From contig CM053330.1 in the NCBI GenBank assembly GCA_028583605.1, forward strand, positions 26,181,233 to 26,245,232: a stretch of DNA of 64,000 bases, in the 5' to 3' direction. The notes under the pieces are model-generated. The model did no database searches. It was not told where the DNA came from and saw only the letters and a list, made by a program, of their open reading frames with translations. Of the stretch, positions 23,003 to 34,404 are shown piece after piece (position 1 is the stretch's first letter; each line of letters opens with the position of its first letter). The translations under genes and the position numbers were made by a program. The stretch is from Dastarcus helophoroides. Lineage: Eukaryota > Arthropoda > Insecta > Coleoptera > Bothrideridae.

Positions 23003-24415
23003 TTGTATTATGTTAAGTTTATTGTTTTACTGGTCAGTATTAGAAAATAATAAGAAAACAACCATTTAAAGTCTCTAATTACACATAAAAATAAAATTCT
23101 TTCAAGCGTTTGCAAAGTTGCACTTTCTTTAGAGCATATACAGGGGGAACTACAGCCGATACCATTAAAAGGTCTGGCATCTACAGACATTTGACCCGGA
23201 CATATAGTGATAACTGTTATTATTTATTTATTTGACACATAACGCACTGAAGTGTATCGCTGCAGTGATCAGGATCGAAAAATATTGAGATTGTAATTAC
23301 TTATGGAAAAAATATCAGTCGGCCATATTAACGCAGAAACCTTAATTAAACCTGTTCAAAAAAGTGTTACCTTTAAATAACTTCGTCTGTTTCTGTAGCA
23401 AAACTTTTCTATGTATGATAATTAATCCGAATTTCCTGCCGGACACATGCAGAAAAATATCATCGACTCATTTATAAGATAACTTATCAGATTGACAAAG
23501 TAGGATGTGAAAATATTCTACTTAAATCATCGCATCATTTTAAGTTTACCTTTTTATCGATGAGGATCAAAATGTAATGAGGAAGCTTAAGTCTAACTTT
23601 TTATTGCATATAAAAGTAAAATGTTTGAATGTGCTTGCCAAATTGCATATTCTCTTCAAATTACCTTTTTAAATACCAAAGCTGGAAGGCAATAAGACCG
23701 AAATGATTTAACGGTATGCCGTAATTAAGCAGTAACGTTAACGGCACAAATGCAGAAAAATATCTTGAAATTAGCTTCTTTTAGATATGACATAACGGTA
23801 ATCTAGCTGAGGTGTATGTTTTTGATGATTAGGATCAAAAAGTAATAAGTAATTGCACACAAAAGAAATATGCATATGTCGATTGGCAGTATTAATTCAG
23901 AAAATTTAGCGGACACGTACTGAACAGTGTCATCTTTAAATGACTGTCTGCCCATTTAGCAGAAGACTTCCAGAGAAATTTTAGATTGGTATATGCAGGA
24001 AAGTGTCATCGCTTACTGATTGATAGAATCAGGCCCGGATTGAAGGCGATTGGAGTGATTGGGCTCAATTGGGTACAGCACTTGAAGAGGCCCTGCATCA
24101 CCACCAAAATTAACAAAAAGTTATTTTTCGAAATTTAAAGCAAATTGCTATTTGATAATAAAGGATAAATCATAAATAAATCAAATAAGTTTGCATTGAT
24201 GGATGAGATTTATTATTGTGTTCATTATAACAATATGACTTCGTCCGCGTGGAATTAAATTACTGTTTTTCGAGAAAATGTTAACATTTCACGTCCTCGA
24301 GGTTCGATTTTCAAAAAGAAAAACTTTCCATATTTGGCGTTGTCCATTTCCCGGTGCAGTCATTATTTGAAACTTCTAACCAAGTTTAGGTTTCTACGTT
24401 CAGAGATTTAGATTT

Positions 24416-25147
24416 ACTACACTTGATCTACTTATGAAATGTCAAATTTTAACATAAAAATGACATTTTTACTACTATCACTTTCGCTAAAACTCACACC
24501 AACTTTTAATTTTTAAATGGAATACCCTGTATATTATTACATTTTTAGAATCAGCAAAATTTTCTGATGAAAAAAAAAATGATTTTTAAAGGGTCGAACA
24601 TTTTTTTGCTCCTAATTTTTTTTTCGACTTAAAAGGCTATAAATCATTCTAATTAATTTTCATCGACCACATTAATGCTAAAAAAATCAAATCATGTGAA
24701 AAAAAAAACGTATTTCATTCTTTTATCACGTGATAAAAACTGAAATTTCGGCCAATTCAAAATATTCGGTTTCAATTTATTTGAAGATTTATTCAATAAG
24801 AACATAAGATAGCTGTGGTAAGCAAATTTAGAAAAAAGACACTTCGTTAGTTTTCCTAATTTAATTTTTTTTGCAGAGCTAATGTGTTCAGTTAGCGTTA
24901 ATGATGATGAGTCATGGCCTACTACGCTGAAAAATAAAATGGGACCAACAAAATTATCCATCCTTTAAAAATTATTTCTTTTATGTGTGTTGTATCCATA
25001 AAATTGTGCAGATTCCAAAAATGTAATAATATACAGAGTATTCCATTTAAAAATCAAAAGTTGGTATCAGTTTTAGCGAAAGTGACAGCAGTAAGAATGT
25101 CAAATTTATGTCAAAATTTGACATTTTAAAAATACATCAAGTGTAGC
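24416..25147. mobile_element. Foldback element with long inverted arms
   Basis: Positions 24416-24562 and 25000-25147 are inverted copies over about 147 bases. Looser inverted similarity continues inward to about 24700 and 24850, so nearly the whole block folds on itself. Each arm contains the words ATACAGRGTATTCC, ATTTAAAAAT, AAAAGTTGGT and TTTTAGCGAAAGTGA. An 89-codon open frame on the minus strand in the middle has no known domain. Confidence 0.75.
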
Positions 25148-25164
25148 AACTTTGAAAATTTTAT

Positions 25165-27385
25165 CTTCATAAATAAAAAAAAATAGGGGGTGTACCATGA
25201 TCCTGTTACCCGATATTTTCACTTAAAAACTACACAAAATGGGCAAATCGAATTTTCAGATTTAAAGTCAAAATTGCGAAAACGAGTCAAACTTTAAGAA
25301 GAAACCTTTTACAAAAACTTCAAGAAATGTCAAAATTTTGAAAAGTGGAAATTTCAAAAAAAGACGAAATTTCCAAAGGTTGATTCTTGTGAAAAATTTG
25401 TCAATTTAAATGACAACTCAAATTTATTTTAAAAAAATATCGCAGCTTTCAAAAATATATTTCTCAAAATGTTTATTTTATTTAAACGTTAACATATTCT
25501 TGAAATTTACAATCAATCTTTACAATCAAATTTTCGTAAAAATATAATTCTCAGACTTAGATTTCTACTAAAATTTCGCTCCAATTTTAAAAAAATAAAT
25601 GAATTTTGTGAAAAAGGGGAAAATTAAAAAAAATACAATTTTCAATGGAAATGTCCAGAAACAAAATATATCAATTTTTGAGAAAAACGTCTAAATTTGC
25701 AGAATAAGGTGAATTTTGAACAATAAATAAATTCAAATTACTGGGAATCAAATTTAAAAAGGAATTAAGAAAAAACCAGATAATTAACAAAAAAATCGCA
25801 CTTTCTAAACAATATTTCAACTTTATAAGAAAAAATCCAATTTTAAGATCAAAAGTAGGAATTTTAAAGATAAACTAGTAATTTCGAAAAAGTTAAATTT
25901 CGAGGAAAAAAAATTGGAAATGTCAGAGTTTTCAGTAAATTTCATTATTAAATAACGTAAATTTTTAATATTAAAAATAAAAACCTAACCTCTTACAGAA
26001 GCTCGAAAAATGTTCAAAATTCAAAAAAAGTTAAAATATTTAATGGTCCAATTTTGTAAAGAAGTCAAATTTTCAGTAAAATATCGCAATTTTTAAAAAT
26101 ATTGTTCTCAAAATTTGAAATTCACTAAAGACGTAGAATTTATAAGAAATATTTTTTCTCTAAATCCTCAAAAATATTTTTTCAACATTTTTATTAACAT
26201 TTCGATCTCATTTAACGCAAAAACATTTTCGGAACCATAAAACATCACATTTTGAAATAAAGGTGAAAATTTGTTGAAAAAGACAAATATTAAAAAAATT
26301 GCGAATTTTCGAACTGAATAAACAATTTTTGAAACAACAATTTAAAATTTAGAATTTTGAGAATAAGACCGAAATTTTAAAAAAGTCGAGTTCTGAGCAA
26401 AAGGCAAATTTTATAAAAAAGACTATTTTAGGAGAAACCGTAAAAATTTTGAGAAGAAAGATGAAATTACCAAAACAAATATTAAATATTGAACATTAAA
26501 ATAAAATTCAAAATTTCATGAAAAAGAAACTGCGGAAATTTCCAAAAAATCAAAAATGGCTAAATGTTCAGAAAATTATCGAAATTTGAAAAAAAAAACA
26601 AAATTTCGAGAATACATCGAAATGGACAAAAAATTCAAAATGTTCCAGCGAAAGTCAAATTTTAAGAAAAAAGTCGAAATTTTGAAAAAACTAATCTCAA
26701 CTCTGAGAAAAAGACGAAATTACGAGAAAATGAGCGAAATTTTGCAAAAAAGATCTAAATTTTGAAAAAGAGCGTTTAATCTTTTAATGAAAATTTACAA
26801 TTTTATTAGAAAGGGTAAGATTTTATCAAAATTAAGAAAAAGGGGAATTTTAAGAAAAAATTTCTCTCGACTCCTCGACTCGGAGGAAGACATGCGCTTT
26901 GCCTTGCCTCATGTGGCATCAGAAAATGTCCAATATTGTGATACACCTCGAAATTTTGACAAACAGATTGAAACTTCCAGAATTTTTTTTGTAACTCTCT
27001 TCCAAAAATTTTAAAATATATACTTTTTTTATTAGAAGATCGACCAAATTTCGAGAAAAAGGCACATTTTAATAAACAAACTGAAATTTGCAGAATTAAA
27101 AAAAGTCGAAATTTTTACAAAAAGTCGAGTTTCCAGAAGTGGCGAAATTTCGGAAAAAACAACGAAATTTTAAATAAAAATTTGAAATTTTGATAAAGGC
27201 ATGTTTGATAAAAGAAGTGGAATTTTAAAAATAAATGCAATTTCAAAAAATATATATAAATTTTGCAAAAAAATACCAAATTTTTGAAAAAAGTCGAAAT
27301 TTCGAAAAAAATATTTGAAGGAAAGAATGAATTATTAAAAGGAAAATTTTTGGTTTTCCAGTTGAATACATAAATTTTTGATTTG
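25165..27385 (-). repeat. A-rich AAATTTCGA array
   Basis: This is the same degenerate array as at 2.3-4.6 kb and 14.7-19.2 kb, but with the A-rich strand on plus: words such as GTCGAAATTTTGAAAAA recur about every 20 bases. Between the bases it is nearly free of other structure. Short frames rich in Lys, Asn, Phe and Ile are compositional. It lies inside the 24.03-27.75 kb element. Confidence 0.7.
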
Positions 27386-27447
27386 CTATGGGGGGGGGGG
27401 GGGTAGGCAAGCGCCATACCCTGCCGTATTTTAGCTACGCCTATGGT
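27385..27447 (-). mobile_element. Terminus related to GGCGTAG-type element
   Basis: Inverted, it reads ATAGGCGTAGCTAAAATACG, then GGCAGGGTATGGCGC, then TTGCC and a run of C (G14 on plus). This matches the left end of the element at 2244 (GGCGTAGCTAGGAG, GGTAGGGTACTTGCCCCC). I found no partner terminus upstream, so one end may be lost or decayed beyond reading. Confidence 0.6.
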
Positions 27448-27760
27448 TAACAAGGCTATGTTCCTTAATAATACGTATAACAGGTAATAAAATATAACGG
27501 TCTAAAATGCTATTTAAAAAAAATAGGTAACAGGAATAAAACTATGTAATCAGCTATCCAAAGTTACAAACAGTTTATGCAATTTCATACTTTGTTAAAT
27601 TAAAAGAGTTCAATTTGTTATGTTTTACATATCGATAACAGCACAAACATTATTTTATTTCTGCTAGATGCTCAGCCAAAACAAAAAAAAAAAATAGAAG
27701 GCCCAGCAAAAAAATCGAATCGGGCCCCACGCACTTATTGCATCCGGTCCTGGACAGAAC

Positions 27761-27966
27761 AGTAATTTACTGACCTTTACTTTTCAAATAATCGGGATAA
27801 AAAGATTATCATTCTAATAACCAAGCTCACAAAATATAATAAGATGGAATTTATGCAAAGAAAGTACACGGTCTATTTAGTCTGGCATATGCAAAACAAC
27901 TCGTTGTTTAGTCAGTTGATAGATAATATACAAGAGCAATAACTTACTCTAAGTTTACCTTCCAAA
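27761..27966 (-). repeat. Satellite B remnant
   Basis: A core of the form TCTGGCATATGCAAAAC near 27880, and another near 29260-29300 beyond the next element (TTAGCCGGTTATGTGCAGAG), show that satellite B in minus orientation once ran through this part. Confidence 0.45.
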
Positions 27967-27968
27967 TA

Positions 27969-29228
27969 TACAGGTTGTCCGGAAAGTAATGGGACCCATC
28001 TTCAGTACAGCTTCCTGTGATCAAATGAAACCGATTTAGACAAACCTAGCTTTAGTTCAAAGGAGCCCCTTTTAGAAGTTACAGGGCCGCAAAGAAAAAA
28101 AATCATAATTATTTTATAACTCAAAAACGAAACGTCCAGTTATGTTGAAATTAGGTATTTGGTGTCTTTTAGATAAGTACAAGCATTACAAACAATTGAA
28201 ACACTGATTAACCACGAAATGTTCAACATTTTAGCTCAAAATTATTTTGATCAGGATGCTCCATAAGAACATTTCTGATTTTGAGAGAAGATTTTATGGG
28301 AAGAAAACTGTAATACTGATGAAGCACCAAATATCCAACCTTTTCAACCAATATCACTTTGCTATTGGACCTCCAAGAGCACATTTGTGAATTTTAGATA
28401 ATGTTTCATGCACAACCAAATGAAATACTGATGAACTAGTAGATGCCCAACGTTTAGCTCAAACTATTTCCGAATTTTAGGGACTTTATAGGAAAGCAAC
28501 TGCCAGATGAATCACCAAATACCCAATTTTTACCATAATATTATTTTGTTTGTGATTCTACAAGAAGAGAATATTTCGTGGCAAAACATTTAAAATACTG
28601 ATGAACTACAGAATGTCCAACAAGAAGTAAATAGTGCCTCATATTGTAGAGGGCGCTGTCGGCAGTTTTTTTGTATCTTATTTTTATCGCATCTTTGTTG
28701 CTGGTCCTATTCTGATACGTTTGACTAAATAGTATGATAGAGCAATAAATGTTACATAAAAAACTGTACTTTTTTTAAGTTGCGCCGTTTTCGGTAAAAA
28801 CGCGTTCGAAAATTTCCGCACATTAAAATACTGGAAATAAATTTTCTTATTCGATCATATTCTGGAGTAACAACTTGTCAAAATTAAGTTGATACACTTA
28901 AATTTAAAAAAAAAATGTTTGAAAGCCTTTGGGATTACACTTAATTGTTGTACTGAGTTGAAGTACAAAAAGTTGCCCACAGCGCCCTCTATAATATGCG
29001 GCATTATTTACTTTCTTGTAATGCTTGTATTTATCCCAAACATAACTGTGCCAAATTTCAAGACGATTCGACGTTTCGTTTCTGAACTATACCCACAACA
29101 AGAAAAACAAAATTTTTCTTTGAAGCCCTGTAGCTTTTAAATAAGGACTAAGTTAAGTTTGTCTAAAACGGTTCTATTTGAGGAAGCTGTATTTAAAGTG
29201 AGTCCCATTACTTTCCGGACAGCCTGTA
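27969..29228. mobile_element. Long-TIR element, TA-flanked, 1.26 kb
   Basis: The ends TACAGGTTGTCCGGAAAG and, inverted, TACAGGCTGTCCGGAAAG open terminal inverted repeats that can be followed for over 200 bases; TA lies outside both (27967-27968, 29229-29230). The inner part of the arms includes an inverted TAGAGGGCGCTGT word (near 28640 and 28990). The left arm is split by a tandem array (28203-28617) that the right arm lacks. TA target and long TIRs suggest a Tc1/mariner-related MITE, though similar ends occur in other groups. An 83-codon frame in the right arm is not a recognisable protein. Confidence 0.8.
28203..28617 (+). repeat. ~110-bp tandem repeat within left TIR arm
   Basis: AATACTGATGAAC-like words begin units near 28201, 28311, 28424 and 28592, each followed by a phrase like ATGTCCAACGTTTAGCTCAA and later CCTCCAAGAGCACATTT. 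Its borders fall between AAGCATTACAA and AAGTAAATA, which are adjacent in the right arm, so the array was inserted or grew there. Confidence 0.65.
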
Positions 29229-29385
29229 TAGTCAGGATTAACAAGTAATGCGGGTGTAATTCTAGGCAGAAAAAATATCAATTTGCGACTAATTTTAGCC
29301 GGTTATGTGCAGAGTGGTATCAGCTTTTTATATACCTACACAGAAAAATATTGTCGAGTTATCTAACAATTCCCGATTATTAATA

Positions 29386-29999
29386 CAGTCAAACCTCCCT
29401 ATAGCGAATTCCAAGTTCCTATAAACATTTCGCTATAGAGAGATTTTCGTTATAGTGAGGTAGCATTAAAAATGCACAAATCACATGTAAAATTTCATAT
29501 TACACATTTATTTAAAAATATATAAACGAACATAAGCAGATAAACTAATTTAATTAAAAAATTCTGTTATTTCTGTTTGAAGAGAGAATTTAGAAAATGC
29601 TTGCTATTCAAAAAATACTTGGCACTTATTTAACGCATTGAAAACAAGTTCAGGTGTGTTCTCAAACTGTAAACTGTTTTTTTACTAGCAGGTAAACAAT
29701 GTCATTAGCATGGGGTATCCTCAAAGTTGAGTATTGGCTTATTTTGAACGAGATGCAATTAAAAGCCAATGAAACCTTGGGATGTCATTAGCATGAGGTA
29801 TTAAGAACTTTCTCTGAACTCAAGTCCATTATTAAACCTTGAAAAATCTTGGTTCAAAAATTCCTTGTAAGGAGGTATGCTGTTTGTTATATGGAGGTAA
29901 TATTAGGTGTAAATTTGCTTAAAATGCTACGTTCCCTGCAAAAATTCGTTATATAGAGAAACTCGGTATATGGATGCTCGTTATAGAGAAGTTTGAATG
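29386..29999 (-). mobile_element. pogo-like DNA transposon, second copy
   Basis: The ends CAGTCAAACCTCCCTATAG and, inverted, CATTCAAACTTCTCTATAAC are flanked by TA (29384-29385 and 30000-30001). The inverted right end shares CCGAGTTTCTCTATATAACG with the left end of the 9213 element, so this copy lies in the opposite orientation. Inside, ACCTCATGCTAATGACAT on the minus strand also matches that copy. No transposase domain can be read. Confidence 0.8.
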
Positions 30000-30001
30000 T
30001 A

Positions 30002-30995
30002 AATTACAAGTTTGCCTAGCTACAAGTTTCAGTTACTTCACCCGACTTTGGCAATTTGGCGAATGGATATTAGCGTTTACTTTTTCATATGATGTTCTGA
30101 CATCGTCCGGGTCATAATAAAATGATCGAAAAGTGCACGTAAATATGCAAGTGATCTTACAATACATATGGATACGTGTTTGTATTGCCATTACGCGATC
30201 AAATACATCCATTCTGCACCGTCAATCAACCCCATCAATCAGTGGGGCGTCTGACTGCTTATTTATTTTCCTGTGTAATGATTTCCGGCTAACGTTCACC
30301 GATCTGTTTACACGCCTAATACACTCTGTCACCTCCGCCAGATAATTCCAGTATAGGTATTAGTGGATTTAATGGTTCCATTGACTATTCCCGTCAATTC
30401 GGGAGAAAGGTTTTTACGAGACTGACAACTTATTTATTTAACCGTTTTCTGTTTGAAATCCGATAATGGTTTCTAAATCCTCATGAATGAAAAAATGTTT
30501 CAGAATACGAAAACTCGCTTGTGGACGCAGAAAAATCCCCAATTACTTATCAGTCATACTTAATAGACTTTTGTCCGCAACAATAGCAGTATATAGTTCA
30601 ATATATCTTCGTTTTACGATTCATAGAGTTTAATTGTTCTGGGAAAATTTTTAGTGTGCTATTAAGGTTAGCTACTGGTTCGGTAATATTTTACCGCGTT
30701 CGTAATAATTGTTAACAATAACTTTTAATCTATTTATTGTTTATGAAACACCGAACGTTGCCCATAAATCGGTTTAATGCCGCATTGTGCATCTCCCGCC
30801 ACATAAAATACTTTTGAATCACTTCACATTTATTGCTTATCTGGCCGGCGGCTCATATTAAATGAAATGTTCGAAATGAGGTGTTCGGGCGAAAATTATT
30901 TCGAGGCCTCCGTAATAAATCAATCAAGGGCGAAAAGTTGCCGTTAACTTTGACCGAAACGATACAGACTTGACTCAATGGAATTCAGTAACCAC
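30002..30995. other. Single-copy region
   Basis: Mixed composition with GC-richer patches around 30170-30350 and 30740-30970. No repeat seen elsewhere in the window occurs here. A 70-codon frame at 30133-30345 has no recognised domain. Possible conserved noncoding DNA. Confidence 0.4.
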
Positions 30996-30999
30996 CAGA

Positions 31000-32545
31000 A
31001 GAAGGTCAGGAAAAAATCATGATATCAGGAATAATACTAAAAAACAGCGAGAAAAAGCAAATTAATAACTTCAAGTTTTGTCTAAGAGGACTACTCCTTT
31101 TCTCAAAATTTGAATTTTAGTTTCAAATTTGTATTTTTTAATAAAATTCCAACGTTTTCTTTAAATTGAAAAATAGTGGATATATCGAAATCTCAAGATT
31201 CAAGTTGACATATTAGGAAATGTCGAGGCAAAAATCGACACTTAGAATTTATACTAAAAATTTCGATAAAAATTGAGCATTTCTGAAAATATCAAAATAT
31301 GCAAAAAATAGGAATTTGAAAGAAAAGATTCCATGTCCGGTGCGCGTCTTCATAATAATGTATAAGATTAAAAACTAATAATAAAAAATGTACAGAATTT
31401 TTCGTTTTTTTTTCTATAATTCTATTCTTTTTCTAGAAATACTACTTTTTTAATTTTGGCTTTAAAATTTGTGGAATTTTTTACCTTAAACATAAAAGTC
31501 CGCCTTTTTGTTTCCAACAGTTTTAGTACTAAGTGGAGACTTTGTGCTCTAAATAAATAATAGGGTTGCCCTTTGCGAGTGCATTGAACTTGAATTAAAA
31601 CGAGAAAAAAGTCTAAATTTGGAAATGAAGATCAAAATTTCCATGTTTTGAGAAAAAAGCAATATTTCAGGAAAAACAGTGAACATCTCAGAAATTTAAA
31701 GTTTTTGGTACATGACGGATTTATACTATGTAGAAAAATAAAAAAATTCAGTTTAAGCCTAAAAGAGAAATATAAATTCCAAAATTATATCGATATTTAA
31801 AAAAAAATAAAATTTTCAGTTTTTAAAATATTAATAATCTATAAAAATGTAACTTTAACTTTCGAGAAAATAAGATAAAATTTCTAGTAAAAGCCAGAGA
31901 TTAAAAAAAATATTTACTTGAGAACAATTTTTTGATTAAATCTTTAAATTATAAATTTTAACTTTTGTATTTAAATTTCACTTTGAGGACAAAATTCTAA
32001 AACAAAAATGTAGGAAATATCAAGTTTAAAGTAGAAATTCTGAGAAAAAAAATCAAATTTTTAGGACAACGTGAATATCCAAGCCATTTATGTTTTTATA
32101 AATTTTGAATATTTTCACCTATTTTTATCAAAATTTTAATAATATTTTTGAGAAAATTTAAGATCAAAACTCAAGGTTTGTAACAAAATAATACTCCCGC
32201 ATTACATTACAAGTTGCGAGTTTTTCTACAAATTTTTATTTTGATCTCGAAAGTTCGATTTATTCCTGCAATGTCGAATTAAAATCTGACTATTTCAAAA
32301 AGTTGACGTCTTCAAATTTCTATTTTCTTGCCAAAATTACAAGTTTAAATTTACAATTGTTACTTTTACTTCCCCTCAAGATTTGAAGAACTCTATCTTA
32401 AGAATTCATTTTTTGGTGAAATATTTAAATCTGTCATATTTTATTTCCTTCATAAAACTTTACTTTAAAATTTAAATTTCTGCTTTTTATCAAAATCTCA
32501 CAATTTTTTGGACATTTCCAAACAGAAGTTCAGATTTTATATTCT
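31000..32545 (-). repeat. A/T-rich TTTCGA-type array
   Basis: Words such as AAATTTCGATAAAAATT and CTCAAAATTTGAATTT recur, with both A-rich and T-rich stretches on plus, more decayed than the arrays at 25 and 55 kb. I found no inverted termini around it. Confidence 0.5.
31541..31592 (+). mobile_element. LINE 3' end fragment
   Basis: AATAGGGTTGCCCTTTGCGA followed by GTGCATTGAACTTGAATT matches the last bases of the CR1/Jockey-group LINE copies at 49.1 and 61.7 kb. Only this tail is present: an extreme 5' truncation. Confidence 0.7.
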
Positions 32546-33478
32546 TGAAAGAAACTCTTTTGGGCGCGTAGCGCGACTTCTGATAGAAGGAGAGCTATGG
32601 TTCGCGGTACCACCACGCTAATTATTGTTACCAACATGCTTTACTGTTAACAGTATTATGAACCTATGAATAAGACAAAAAATAGTTTTAAAAAACTGCG
32701 TGATTGGCAGCTAGATTTGAATTCGCGACCTACCATGCAAGAAGCATGTACCCATTGCACCACAGACACTTGCAGAATTAAAAGTTTAACTCGCTTGATA
32801 ACCTGTCCCTACGCCTACGCCGAAAGAAAGATGGTTTGTGCGCTTTACACGTACATGGCCTGCGCAATTACGAACAGCCAGGAGAAAGTAGCTTGATCAC
32901 CAAATTCCTTTGTAGATTATATCTTGTTGTTTAAACCATTAGGAGAATTTTTACCAAAATGATTTTGATGTTGATGTCGCTTTAATATTGCCTAAATTGA
33001 GATATATTTAAGTCAAAGCAAAGAAATATGAGTTATCATCATATACAGTGTGGAACAGCCAAATAGAATAAATTCATTATCTCAGTTTTTGTACATATTT
33101 ATGAAAAATCCCGAGACATGTCAATTTAAGATTATCAGGTAACATTGTGCATCGCATAAATTTCATTCCTAGATGCAACCCCCTTCGAGTTACCGTTTCA
33201 AACCCCAAATGTTTTAATTGGAAATAGTGGCATTTGAAAGACCTTTTCATTCTCTATTCAAAAGTGTCATGGTTGCTACATTTATTTAAGAAATAAAGAT
33301 TTAAAAAAAATAAGTTATCAACTAGATGAAATTTTCTAGAATAATAACTAATAGCGTCTGGTCTGGTTCGTCCTGGATAATCATAAAGAGACCAAAAACA
33401 ATTTCGATATCTTATTTTGATTTTGTAAAAAAGGAAACATAAAAACACCTCAAAAGCTGGAATTATCATTTAATACAA
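32546..33478. other. Mostly single-copy DNA around a SINE-like piece
   Basis: The region contains the tRNA-like sequence listed separately. The rest is AT-rich and not repeated in this window. A 71-codon minus-strand frame (33254-33469) has no recognised domain. Confidence 0.4.
32700..32785 (-). mobile_element. tRNA-derived SINE head or tRNA pseudogene
   Basis: On the minus strand TGGTGCAATGGGTA (A-box-like) is followed by CATGCTTCTTGCATG, an anticodon-arm-like palindrome, and then GAATTCAAATC (B-box-like, compare GGTTCGANTCC). Order and spacing fit a tRNA-derived RNA polymerase III promoter. The five-base loop and mismatched acceptor ends rule out a working tRNA gene. Confidence 0.55.
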
Positions 33479-33550
33479 AGCTGATGTTGTACAAAACGCT
33501 AGTACTCCCGGTCTTAATGTATGGATCCGAGACATGGACCTTGAGTAAGT
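33479..33550 (+). pseudogene. LINE RT C-terminal scrap
   Basis: The plus-strand frame gives LMLYKTLVLPVLMYGSETW followed by TLSK. This is the motif found downstream of the RT domain in RTE-like and related arthropod LINEs; the RTE-like copy at 52.7 kb has the matching LYGAEAWTLT. Only about 70 bases survive, in AT-rich DNA. Confidence 0.65.
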
Positions 33551-34402
33551 ACTTATTTAAGTTAAAATTTTAACTGAAAAATTTAATTTTAATCATTAAA
33601 TTTCAAAAAATTAGAAATTGCAGAAAAAATTCAAAATGTCCAAATAAAATGTCTAAACATTGAGTGTTTTTTTCGCAATTTGTGATTTTTGGAATATTTG
33701 TGAACAAAGTATTTAGTCCTTACTCAAAAGTCGAATAGAAATTTTAAGCATAAACTGAGATTTTGAAATTTGAACTTTAAATTTCGCTAATATAATAAAT
33801 ATTCCCAGTAAAAAAAAACAAAAAATTATTACTAAAACAATGTTTCCTTTACATATCAACTTTTTTCTTGAAGAAGATTATTTTTTAATTTTTTTTCCAG
33901 AAATCTCTATTCCAATTTCAATATTTTTATTTTTTTAAATAAAGGGGTGAATTTTTGTTTTGAGAGCTCATATCTCCAATTTATAGTTTTATTTTGTCTT
34001 TACATCTGCTACAACTAATGTACTCTTTGAATTTATCGTTTTGTTATTGCTCATGTGCAAAACAAACAAGCCAGCAAGAAAAAGAAAAAGCGAGACCTTT
34101 ACCAGCAAGACAAGAATCAGGCCAGCAAGAAATTGGCAAGACAAAAAGTAAAACAAGTTCTTCTCAGCAAGACAGAATAAAAAGTTAGATAGCAAGACAA
34201 AAGATATTGATTTGTGCATCACTAGTGTTTTCTCGAACTGATATTACAAAATTTCAACTTAAAGCTTAAAATCCCTAAAACCAGTCGATGTTCAGAAATT
34301 AAATTCGAAATTTCAACAAAAATAACATCTTCAATGTGAAACTCAAAATTTTGGGAACATGTTTATATTAAATTAAACTTGTTTAAAATTTAAATCATTT
34401 TT
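33551..34402. repeat. A/T-rich array with a CAGCAAGA motif cluster
   Basis: AT-rich repeat DNA like that at 31-32.5 kb. Between about 34066 and 34200 the word CAGCAAGA or close variants (CAGCAAGACA, AGCAAGAAA) occurs seven or more times at uneven spacing, mixed with AAAGTAAAACAAG-type sequence. Opposing frames of 64 and 77 codons arise from it and are not recognisable. Confidence 0.55.
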
Positions 34403-34404
34403 TT

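Larger units (their letters stand above)
19514..24021 (-). repeat. Satellite B, minus orientation, second part
   Basis: Unit cores in the form GCCGGACATATGCAGAAAA are seen near 19545, 19695, 19840, 20490, 20800, 21050, 21195, 22150, 22465, 22635, 23190, 23430, 23745 and 23905. The spacing is often 110-190 bases or a multiple. This continues the array cut by the 14.5-19.5 kb element, in the same orientation. It is interrupted by a Penelope-like fragment, a single-copy block near 21.5-21.9 kb and a solo LTR. No coding trace is seen. Confidence 0.6.
24030..27752. mobile_element. hAT-like non-autonomous element, 3.7 kb
   Basis: The left end CAGGCCCGGATTGAAGG and inverted right end CAGGACCGGATGCAATAAG are hAT-type inverted repeats, each followed 20-50 bases inside by GGGCC/GGCCC words. 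The flanking 8-mers GATAGAAT (24022-24029) and GACAGAAC (27753-27760) agree at six of eight positions, and the two differences are transitions, so this is an old duplication. The interior holds a foldback element (24416-25147), an A-rich array (25165-27385) and a foreign terminus (27385-27447). No transposase is seen. Confidence 0.7.

Noticed and set aside
24692..24961. 89-codon minus-strand frame in the foldback centre
   Set aside because: No recognisable domain; inverted-arm decay crosses it. More likely chance.
32700..32785. Functional tRNA gene
   Set aside because: Anticodon loop of the wrong size and acceptor ends that do not pair.
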